Below are positions 24,010 to 35,880 of a stretch of DNA of 64,000 nt, one piece after another. The DNA lies in contig CM043968.1 of the NCBI GenBank assembly GCA_014529385.2, positions 7,639,648 through 7,703,647 of the forward strand, given 5' to 3'. The position numbers and the translations under genes were made by a program. The notes under the pieces were generated by a model. It saw only the letters and a list, made by a program, of their open reading frames with translations, had not been told where the DNA came from and made no database searches. This DNA comes from Adiantum capillus-veneris. Lineage: Eukaryota; Streptophyta; Polypodiopsida; Polypodiales; Pteridaceae. Positions within the stretch are counted from its first letter, which is position 1; each line of letters starts with the position of its first letter.

Positions 24010-25917
24010 ATGCAAGCGCATGAGCTGCCTGCTGTGAATGCAGTGTTAGTCACTATACTAATTTTGGTGTTGAGCAATGGCATAATGATGGACATGAGGG
24101 CCATGGCAGGCATCACAGAAGATAGGGATGCTTTGATAGAGTTCATTAAAAGTGCGGATCCCCGAGGTTTGATGGCAAGTAATTGGAGTGGCAGCAACCC
24201 CTGCGCAGATGCATATGCTTGGGATGGTGTGAAGTGCAACAAGGGTAGGGTTTGGAATGTCATCCTGGAAACCAAGCAGCTTGGAGGCCATATATCTCGC
24301 GACGGTGGACTTGCAAAGCTCGACCAACTCAGAAAGATCAGCCTCAAGAACAACATGCTCTCTGGCTCCGTGCCGTCTTTCAAGAGCCCCTTCTTGAGGT
24401 GCATATGGCTGAGCAACAACAGCCTCTCTGGCTCCATTCCAGACATCTTCTCTCATACTAGACGATTCAATAAGTTGGATGTGTCGCATAACACCCTCAC
24501 TGGAAAGATTCCCTCCTCTCTCACTTCGATTGTCAAGCTCAACACCCTCTTGCTGGATGACAACCAGCTTACCGGCAGCATTCCCCCCTTAAACCAAGGC
24601 ACTCTGGCTACCTTCAATGTCTCCAATAATCGCTTGAGTGGCCGCATTCCAAGCACATTCAAGCTGCAAAGTTTTGTCGCTGATTCATATATGAACAACC
24701 AAAATTTATGTGGGCCTCCCCTTTCCTTGTTATGTAAGAGAAAACAGGCTATGTCCACCGTGTTGAAAATCCTTCTGATTGTGGCCGTAGATGTTGTAGT
24801 GTTGTGCTTCATGTCTTTGCTGGCAGTGTATTGCTACAAGAGGCTACAAAGAAAGAAGAAAGCTTCAGCCTTTAAAGGAGGGAAAGAGCCGGTGAAGGCC
24901 AGTGATTCATCCATCATGAGCATGGAAGAGACGGGGACGACATATGATAAAGCTAGTAGGAATGAGGAGATGACAGATGCTGAAAAAAGCAAGCTTGTAG
25001 TTTTTGACCGACCGGGGCGCTTGTCGTTTGATCTGGAGGAGTTGCTCCAAGCGTCTGCGGAGATGCTAGGGAAAGGGAGCTTTGGAACTGCCTATAAGGC
25101 ACTGTTTGGTGGGCCTAATGGCCGTTCCGCAGTGGTCGTGAAGAGGTTACGTGACATGCAAGGGGCTGGAAAAAGGGAGTTTGATAGGCAAATGCTAGTG
25201 TTGGGCCAGCTTCAGCACCCGAATATTGTCCCCTTGCTTGCCTATTACTATGCCAAGGATGAGAAGTTTCTAGTCATTGAGCATGTAGGCCAGGGCAGCC
25301 TCTACTCCATTCTCCATGGTAAGCTCAGATATTTAATGTAAGTGCACTCGCATATATACACACCCACATGCATTGGCATGTCATGTGGGATCAGTGCACT
25401 ATCCTTGTAAATATGTCCATTGCAAACTTCAGATTCGAGCTTTTGAGCTTCTTCTATGCACAACAGGAATTCGTGGTCCGGATCGCACAGCATTGGGCTG
25501 GGATGCGCGTCTCAAGGTTGCAAGGGGCGTGGCACGAGGAATGGCATATCTGCACATGGCCATCAAGTCCCAATTAACAAGCAGTATAGTACCCCACGGC
25601 AACCTTAAATCAAGCAACATACTTGTGGATGAAGGAATGGTGCCCAAGGTTGCAGATTTTGGCATGGTGCCCCTCTTGACCCAATCAGGGGCACAATGCA
25701 TGGCGGCCTTTAAAGCTCCTGAGTACGCTGCAAAGAAGACCATCACCCCTCTCGCTGATGTGTACAGCTTTGGCATCATCCTCCTCGAGCTCCTCACTGG
25801 AAAGCCAGCCACTTCCCTCCAGGTTAGACAACTCCTCCTCCTATTTATACATAACCAAAAGCTTGCGCTTCTCCAAGTTATGCTAAATTAACAAACAATC
25901 TACATACATAAGATCCG

Positions 25918-25949
<32 letters not shown>

Positions 25950-28426
25950 CATGCATAAGATTAACACTGGGTGTGGCTGGGCGGGCGGGATCAAGGCTAG
26001 GGCACGTATTAATTTTGGAATTTTGGGTGCCGACATCAAATGCCCCTCTTGGCTCTCAGGACGTACTCAAGCATTTCTAAACTGAAGTAATCTTGGGTAT
26101 CTCACGTACGTGACCCCATATATAATTAACACGGGTGTGGGTGGACGGGCGGGATCAAGGTTAGGGCACATATCAATTTTGGAGTTTTGGGTGCCAACAT
26201 CAAATGCCCATCTTAGCTCTTGGGACGAACTCAAGCACCCAAGATTTCTTCTAAACTGAAGTAATCTTGGGCATCTCAAGTAGCTGATCCCGTATATAAT
26301 TAACACAGGTGTGGATGGACGGGCGGGATCAAGGCTAGGGCACATATTAATTTTGGAGTTTTGGGTGCCAACATCAAATGCCTCTCTTAGCTCTGGAGAC
26401 GTACTCAAGCACCCACCCAAGATTCCTTCTAAACTGAAGTAATCTTGGGTATCTTAGATTATTGTAGCTCTGTGCACTTCAAAAGCTAGGCAGCGTGACA
26501 TGATGTGAGTTGCTCAATTGCATCCTCTATGTGGTTGTGTAGAAGAGCTTGAAGCTTCACCATCGAGTTTCTTGTTCTTCTTTGATCTTTTTCCATCGCA
26601 TTTCCTATCGTTAAACTGGCTTCACATCATGTACTCAATCTATGTCAAAAGCATCACCATGACATATGCAAATGTTGTGTAATGTGAGGCATGGTACCAC
26701 TAGATCAATAGATGATGGAGAACATATCTTTAACAAGACCTGAAACGGGCATGAAACCTAGTCTTTAGTGCATGTCAAATGGTTCCTCAATTGGCATTCT
26801 TGTAGTGAGTTGTATGAAATTCTAGTGGTACTTATTTTGCTGCTTGATATGGGTGAAAGCATGTTAACCTGGCATGCTTTTTCATGTCCCGGACAATGCT
26901 AACTAGCACAATTTTGACATATGCTAACTAGTACAATAACTTGAGCTACATCTCCAAGATCTATGACATATGATATATCAGTAGAAAGCACTTGAAACAA
27001 AGAATCCAAATGTACAACCTCCGACAAATTTTGATATTATTTGTAAAAAATTTACCGGACGCCCAACTTTTCGAAAATGTGTTAACTTGAAACTGCTAAC
27101 TAGCACAAAAAGCGCGACAGGTTAACATGCTTTCACCCATATTCGTTTTTGCGCATTTTGAAGGGCCTTTGAAGGGGACCAAAAAATAGTGGTGCTACAT
27201 AAACACAATCGTTCGATATACAATAATTGTCTAGCTCATCCTTGCCACATTCTTGACCAAGCTCATTTTTCCCAAAATCCAAGGAGTTGTTGATTGACCC
27301 TGCCCATTGAGCATCATATATAACTAACTATATGTAACAATTTATTAACATTGTCCCTTCTAACAAGATTGAGTGGATCCTCTTGCTTTATCCCACGTTT
27401 TAGTAGCTCTCAAAAGCACAATGACATGCCATCTATTTAGATATCAGCATAATTGCACCTTGTAAGTTTACACACATTCTATGTTTGTTAGTGAAGGGAC
27501 ACATGCAATGGTATTTGGTAAGTTAAATCACTTCTAGCCTAGAAAGACAAGCAAATGCATTTTGAAAATAGAAGCATGGAATACTAGAGTCTTATTCTTG
27601 TATGATAACAACAAAACGTTAGGTGCATTTTTCATCACTATGTAGATTAGGGAGGATAAAATAGAGAATCATTTATGGCATTAACATGCTAAATAGTACT
27701 TAATAACACAATAGAGATTGGAGTAGTGTGTAAACACAAAATGATAATTAGATTGATTGAAAGTACAATGATACTTAATAACACAATAGAGATTGGAGTA
27801 GTCTGTGAACACAAAATGATAATTAGATTGATTGAAAGTGAGTACAATGAGACTCATTATATAGAGCTAGAGTAGGTATCTCTTTTGGCACCATAAATGA
27901 CATCATAAGAGGTTCCAAATCACCTCAGATCCACTAGAGAACTCGTGGGTATTCTTTTAGGCCTTTTTTATGCACTCTTATGAAATTTAGGCGAGTCTAC
28001 ACCCTCTGAAAATGCCCCTCATGGGTACCCACCTACACACTTAAATTTCTTTTTCACATGCTACCACATGATTCTTGTCATTCTTGTCATCTAAGAATCC
28101 AATACACAAGGGGTGATATATACCAAAGCATATGATAAAGACCATAAAGCTAACAACCCTCTCCTTGGGGTTTAAGCTATGATAGTTGACAACTCTGATA
28201 TACTTCAATCCAAGAGTATCCTTTTAATTTAGTTTGCCATGCGTGAGACCTAACCTCGTTAAATTTTTCATTGCCTTTCTCTTCCATCGTGTAATTAGAC
28301 AAAGACTAGATCATCGCCTAGATGCATATAATGACACACATTGTTATGTACGTTGGATTCTGTCACAAAGGTGATGTGGCACGTTGGCTTGGACATGTGG
28401 CATGTCCTGGACATGGGGCAGCAGAG

Positions 28427-28469
<43 letters not shown>

Positions 28470-30863
28470 GCAGGTCCGCCAAATGCACCGTCAGGCAGTG
28501 TATGAAATCCCGTGATCTGCGGCGTGATTCGCGAAAGCTGGCTGATGTGGCATGCTGTATGGAATTTTGCATTTTGCACTGGGAAAAAGCAGCTAAAAAT
28601 CCTACACAAAGTTGGCTAAAAATCTTACGTTGAGGAGTTTTTGAGTTGCTTTAATTAATTAAGCAAGGCTTGTGAGTCAAAACTACTTTATTTTAATGCT
28701 TTTCAAAGGGTAGCTTTTGAGGCTTTGCTTTTTGCATCCCTTGTAATGAATAAATAAGTGGATAGGACTCCCACTTTGTAGAGCATTTGAATGCAGAGTC
28801 TGAGAGTGAGACCCTCCCACTCCCTTGTACTTTGAGCAAAAATTTACCGAAAGAGGCGCCAGTCTTTGGGGCCAATATCTCTAGGCACGGAACTCCGCAG
28901 GGCCATGTCGAATCAATTGTGAACTGTGAACTATTTTGAAGTGAATCTTTACTTGGAGTGTCCAAGTTTGTTACAATGGTATCAGAGCGCGGCCGATTTC
29001 TCTTCTACCGGACAATTCGATCCTTTTTCTCCCGACACTTATGGATTCAAACAGAGATGAGTCGACTTCCTCTGCATCTAGGAATGCGGGAAAAGATCAT
29101 GAAGAAGATTCCCACGAGGAGTATGACCCCTCTCGGCCTACTCAGGCGGAGATTGAAGCGATGAAGCATCGATAATTGGTTGACGATGTGACAGAGATGA
29201 TGATCAACATTGCGAAGGATCCGAAATTGACAAAATGTTTGACACAGACATCCTTCGATGAAGTGCACTCTCAGTGGCAAAAGGCCACAAAACCCCCCTC
29301 AAACCGGCACTCAAGAAACCTCCTACTCCGAGGATGTTTACGGAGCAAGAATTAGAAGAGGTGGTTGATACACGGATTACCCAGCTTTTTGACGCAACCA
29401 ACAAAACCAAAAAACATGACAAAAAGCTGAAGAAATAAATTGACTTCTCGGGTTATTTGGGTCGTCAATCTGCTTTTGCCTCGGCAAGAAAGCAGAAAAA
29501 GATTGTCAAATTTGAAGGAGTATCCAGCTCTTCTTCTTCTACTTCCCTTCTTCTTCTTCTGACAGTTCTTCTAGCTCTTCTGACTCGAGCGAAGAAGACA
29601 AGAAAGGGAAAAGCGAAGAAAAAAGCAAAGCTTCAGAAAGAGCAAGAAAAATGGCAAAGAAGCCTAAGTTTCACCCAGTTTTTGATAGTTCTACAGAGGA
29701 CTCGTCTTCAGATAGTTCGGACTCCGATGATCACAGATTTTATGCAAAGAAGACGAATTTCTATAAAGCCAATCAATATGACTTTATGAACTAAAATTCT
29801 CAATAATATGATATTGATTTGTTCTTGACTTGTCTAAGTGCAGGAACTGATAGATGAAATGATTGCAGCATTTTGGTGTGAAAGATCTCGATAGACATGG
29901 TTGCAATAAGGATCAATCAATCGGGTATCTATGAGGTCCCGAGTGGATCTAGATGCGATTGCTAAATACGTTGCCGATTAATCATGGTCTGAGATCCGAA
30001 TGAATTTTTGAATGTGATGTCTTGTGATGTCAATTGCTGTCTTGTTATGTGACTGTCAATTGGTACATGTACTAGATGTGTGTTCCTAGTGCGTCAGTAC
30101 TAACAGTTCATGTTTGCTAAGACAGTTTACGACCTATGTCTGTTTTTCAGGCGTAATCGAGGGCGATTACAATGCTTTCAAGAGGGGGTATGTCACAAAC
30201 TGGTGACGTGGCATGCTGGCCTGGATATGTGGCATGTCTTGGACATGGGGTAGCAAAGCACCCACCCACACACTCCCGGGAAAAATCAAGCCCACCAAAT
30301 GCACCGTCAGGCAGTGTACGAAAATCCCGCAATTTGTAGCGTGATTCGCGGAAGCTGGTTGATGTGGCATGTTGTACGGAATTCTACGTTTTACGATCGG
30401 GAAAAGCACCTAAAAATCCTACGCAAAGCTGGCTGAAAATCTTACGTTGAGGAGTTTTTGTGTTGCTTTAATTAATCAAGCAAGGCTTGTGAGTCAAAAC
30501 TGCTTTATTTTAATGCTTTTAAAAGGCAGCTTTTGGGCCTTTTCTTTTTGCATCCCTTGTAATGAATAAATAAGTGGACAGAGCTCCCACTCTACAGAGC
30601 ATCTAGATGCAAAGTTTGAGAGTGAGACCCTCCCACTCCCTTGTACTTTGAGCACAAATTTAATACAAAAAGAAATACCGAAAGGGGCACCAGTCTTTGG
30701 GGCCAATATCTCTAGGCATGGAACTTCGCCGGGCCGTGTCAAATCAGTGTGAACTGTGAACTGTTTTGAAGTGAATCTCTGCTGTGTTGCAGTAGAATCT
30801 TTACTTGGAGTGTCCAAGTTTGTTACAGATTCAATTGTTTGGATCCAATAGTTTAGGATGGAT

Positions 30864-30940
<77 letters not shown>

Positions 30941-31480
30941 GGCTTTGATTTTCTTAAAAGCCTCTTTGGTGGACCTTGAAGCGTCTTTGAGAGTACTTTG
31001 GCAGCTTTGAAAATAACTTGCTTTTCTCCCTGTGAAAAATGCCCCTTAACAATGTCTGTGGTTCTCGAGTGAGAACCTCCCCTTGGCCAGCGAGTGGGAT
31101 TTGGAAGCCTTGGTGGTCGTGGGAGTGATCCTTAGGTTGGGATTACGAAGAGCTTAGACCCTTTATAGGTGACCCAAGCATGGGAATAAGGTCACGATCC
31201 AAGAGTAAAGTGCTTTGAAGCAATCTGTGGTGTCTGATCGATATCCAAAAAGGTGCTTGCATACGTGCAATACTTCTTGCGCACGAAAAATTGCTTAAAT
31301 TCCACTTTGGCACCTTCTATCATATCCACCCACTCCCCTCAACCTAAATTTAGGTTGGGTTGAACCCACAACCCCTTGAGGTAGCAATGCCTTATAATAA
31401 GTGAGCTATACCAAGGCACCACGTGGATGGTTCGTGAGGAATCCTCCAAAATTGGAGCTGTTATGCTTAGCCTCATAAGG

Positions 31481-31520
<40 letters not shown>

Positions 31521-34005
31521 ATAACTTTTTAAATGATGTGATTAGGGGCTAATGAGCTCCAAAACTCAATCTTGATGGCTCAAAGTAAAGCCAACATAGA
31601 GGATTTAAAGAATGATGATGGGTGAGGCAACTTGTTCTTTGAATATGCACCCTAACGTGGGTAGTGGAAAATGTTGTGGACGCATCCCATCCAGAGGTGG
31701 AAGCAACAAAAATGAGATTGAAATGTACCCTATATTCAAATGCAATAGAGGTTTAAATTAACCACGATGGCAATTAGAGAGAGGTGCTACTTGATCTGGC
31801 ATAAGGATTTTAATGAGATGATTAGGAGGTGCTAATTACCACTAATGACTCTAATAAAATCTGTAGAGATTAGATAAGAGAGAGAGGATAAAATAGAGAA
31901 TTCATCACTACTTAATCACACAATAGAGACTGGAGTAGAGTGTAGATACAAAATGATAATTAGATTGATTGAAAGTGAGTACAACGAAGCTCACATTGTA
32001 GAGCTAGAGTAGGAATCTCATTTGGCATCATACGTGGCATCATAAGAGGCTTCAAACTAGCCCAAATCCACTCAAAAACTCATGGGCACTCTTAAATAGG
32101 CCCTTTTATGCACCGTTTTATTAAGTTAGGTGAGTCCACACCTTCTAGATATGCCTCTCATGGGTATCTACACGCTTAATCTACATGGGTGCCTGTCATG
32201 GGTACCTACACACTTAATCCACATGTTACCACATGATTCCGGCCACCTAGGCTTCCAAGAGATAAAGGGTGATAGATGCCAAAGCATAGGTAAAGCCCAT
32301 AAACCTAACACACTCTCGGTATGGTTCAAGAAACCAACCACAGTTACTTGTAATTAAGCAAAGATTACAGTCAAGCATCTCTTGGCAAGGAGAGGTGTAT
32401 TTTGGGTTGACTAGTGCCATCCATTTAAGCCAAAAACTCCTTAACCTTTATATAATGCATTGGGCAATGATAGTTGTAGCTTGAGCTTTGATATGAGTCA
32501 TTTTGCAATATTTCTCCCTTACAAAAAAATAAATGTCAATTGAGTTAGCTAGGTCACTGGGAATGTTGGTTATCTCTTGTGTAACATACAATAAAATCAA
32601 CAAACATAGGGGATTACTTATGAACTTAGCATCGATGCAAGATGACTGCTTGCCTAATCAACATCGACTCCTCTCATCAATTCTTGACTTGCAACAAGGA
32701 ATCAAATAGCACCCTTCAATGTTTGGGATGTGCAAAGAGCAACGTCTTAAAATGCAAGTGTACTTGCAAGTAGTTAGGGTAGAGGAGTTGAGATGTTGGC
32801 AAGGTAGTAGACATAGTGCAATTACTAGGCTTCAGTGGTTGGCAGCATGTGCATTTTGATATGCTTGTAAATTTGCAGGCAAATGCTTGGCGATATTGCA
32901 CAACAAATTGAGACACTGTTGGCAGGAGCGGACAAAGTGTTTTGAATGCACAAGATTTTTGGGGGGTCATCTGCAAGCATCAATGTAGTTGGCAAAGGGG
33001 ACAAGTGAGCGATGACACCTTTTGAGATGGTGTCTTTCAGGGTAGAGTTGGGCCATTGACAAGAACACATGTTGAGAGGTAGTGACCTAGCTTTAGAAGC
33101 ACGAGGAGATTTGCATAGCCTATTGAGAAGGTAACTCAAGCCACGACCATCAGTTCTGTTGATACCAATTGTGAATAATATGGCTACGATGTATTGTAGC
33201 GGCAATAGCAAGCCATGACTAGAGAGAGTAGTGGAGAGATGGAGGTATAGAGAGGAGAATTCCATGGCACATCTAAGAAATAGAAAAAGTCTTTCAACTT
33301 GCACACTGTGTCAATGGAAAAGAACAGACTGAGAAACTTTAAAGCACTTCAAATAACAACTGAACTGAAAGAGATGCAGGGCATGAGACGGAAGTGGAGT
33401 TCCACCCCAAAAGAGCAATGGGCCCAAACCTTGGTGCCCCTTTTGGTTTTCCTTTATATTGCTTCAACTTAATACAATGTAGGTACTCGCGCTCTGCACT
33501 TTCACCCGTAAGAGTGCCAAAGATTGAGCCCTTTGCACATATTTAAATTCCCTTGGCCTATGAAAAGTAATTACATGAAAAGCTTCAAACTCAAAAGCAT
33601 TTGGTCCTCGAAGCACTACAGAAGCTGCCAAAGCGTTCTACAAAAATCCGTACAGCCGCCATGTCATCATGTCAGCACTAAATCCGAAGGTCTGAGCAGT
33701 GCATTGTAAATTTTGGGAATTTTGTACTGCTACCGCCATGTCATCAGCTGCTGCGCATTATTTTGAGTATGTTTTTGCTTTATTTAATATCTTTATGTCA
33801 CCTGGCCCCATCAAACGGGGTCCCATACATTGGTAAGACTTCGTCTGCTTCTTTTGTTGCTTCTTCTTAGGGTTTAGACCCCTCAGCCAGGATCTGTAGG
33901 TTGGCTCCGTTCTTCAGTGGCTTGACATGTCAACAGTTTGTGACATCTTAGGTACTTGAACGATGAACTTCAAAAGCCGTCTATTTATGCTTGTTTCACA
34001 CAGTG

Positions 34006-34055
<50 letters not shown>

Positions 34056-35827
34056 TGACTTATCCCAAATGAGTATCTCTTACGGTACTTGGAGGGTGAA
34101 CTTCAAAACTGTTTATTTATGCTTGTTTCACGCGGTGCAATCAAAGTAGATGATTTGATTTGAATCTAGGGGATTTCTAATTGGAAGTATCATGTAAAGG
34201 TTACTATTTCCACCCTTGTGGTAATACGTTGAAGACATAAATAATTATAATGAACCTTTTGCCACCCCTTTGTGCATACATGGCAAACACAATGTTCATA
34301 CCGGAGGTTTATGAGCTTAGCTTGCATCATTGATTGCAAACAAAAAATTCACTTATTCATAATCAATGAAGTACTCAACAAGATAATGAGAATTTTATTA
34401 TTACTTTATAATTAAAAATCCATGGAGGCTAAGAAAATGAAAATTAAGTTATAACAAATTTTTCTATGACCAAAATGGGTAAAGAGTTATACATGAAAGT
34501 GAAATAGTATATTTTGATGCCTCAATTGGAAGTTGACGATGAGAACATTCAACACATCCGATATAATGCACGTTGTTTTGTTGCTATAATGATCTTGGAA
34601 GATTTTTGTGATGACGGTCACGTGCACTAATAACATTTTTCTTAATCTCTTCACCACAATAAGATTGGTCGATTGCATCTTCTGCTTGGATGGGTAGAAG
34701 ATTTTGAAGCTTCACCTGTACTGAGGTTATTGTCTTCTTTTAATATGCTTCCATCGCTATATATGTTGCCTTCATTAATCATACGCTCAATATTTTTCCA
34801 AAGCATTACCATATTGGCAGATGACCCACTTTACCACTCACATGGTTTAGACTAGATCCAATAGATAGTCCCTTCATTAGTGTAATTCTATAAGTCTAAA
34901 AAGTCTCTTTTATTGTTGCTTACAATCGTAGGTGAATCAACGGTTTTTGTGCAGCCTATACATTATCAACCATACACAAACTAAGTTGAAGTTTATTAAG
35001 CAGCTTAAAAAACACGGGCAATACATCCCAACAATAGGAATGATAACCCAAGTCCTACACCTCGCGGGAGGCGCCGGGGGCGGGGCGGGTTCTACTATCT
35101 AGACCGAATGGCATTAGGATAGACCACTAAGGACGAGAAAAACTATTGATGCAAGAACTAATGACACGTACGCATGAGGGACAATACATCCCAAAAATAG
35201 GATTGATAAGTAAAGCACCTCACCTTCTATAGCAGCGCTGTCCCATAGCTCTTCAACAGGGGCTATTGCCCAAACCAAATGGTACTAGCTGGATAGGCCA
35301 TTGAGGATGAGGAAAACTACACAAGCAAACTGAGCGATGAGATAAATAACATTGAGATTTCTAATGAGAAAAACTCAAAGCTAAAGAGAACGGAGGGGGA
35401 GGGGGAGGGGCAGGGAGTCGGGGTCTTCCAAGAAGTCAAAGCAAGTGCAAATAAGAAGAATACTTCACAATGTAGAAATCACGTTATCAGGAGTATAATC
35501 GTTGTACTTTTGGTGGAAAGCCCATCTTTTTTCTCTAGATGACTATTGAAGTTATTGCAAAGCTCAGCTACCTCCCACCAAAAATCTAATGTCAAAACGA
35601 GCATTGAGAAATCAAATGAAAAGAACCGACCAAATTTTAATACTTGTTAGCATCTCCACCTATTTTCAAACAATAAGACTGCGAGTTCTTTGTATTAGGC
35701 AATAAAGATCATTCCACAACCTATAAAACAATCTTGTGATGACTAGGAAACCAGGATGTTGCTCCACATATAAATGAAGCACGTGAATCTGATTTTTGTG
35801 GCTTTGAAATAGAGCTAACATCCCCAT

Positions 35828-35880
<53 letters not shown>

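Larger units (their letters stand above)
28361..30827 (+). mobile_element. Complete gag-only LTR retrotransposon (TR-GAG-like)
   Basis: A 2467-bp element in intron 2, in the same sense as the gene. Flanked by GATTC on both sides (28,356-28,360 and 30,828-30,832). LTRs start TGTCACAAA and end TTACA. A primer site TGGTATCAGAGC (initiator tRNA-Met) lies one base after the 5' LTR, and a polypurine tract (AAGAGGGGGTA) lies just before the 3' LTR. The internal 1.2 kb has only a gag-like frame; no protease, RT or integrase motif was found. It needs pol proteins from a partner. Structure matches the plant TR-GAG class. Confidence 0.9.

Noticed and set aside
24058-24489. Minus-strand frames opposite receptor kinase exon 1
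   Set aside because: They are antisense shadows of a clearly coding exon.
26067-26420. Minus-strand frame with repeated FDVGTQNSKI peptides
   Set aside because: It only reads through the 165-175-bp tandem repeat; no start context and no family.
31341-31432. Functional tRNA gene
   Set aside because: No acceptor stem or anticodon arm can be drawn; only the A- and B-box regions fit.
32825-33304. 159-codon minus frame overlapping the orphan LTR
   Set aside because: It crosses the LTR edge and primer-like site and shows no gag or pol motif.
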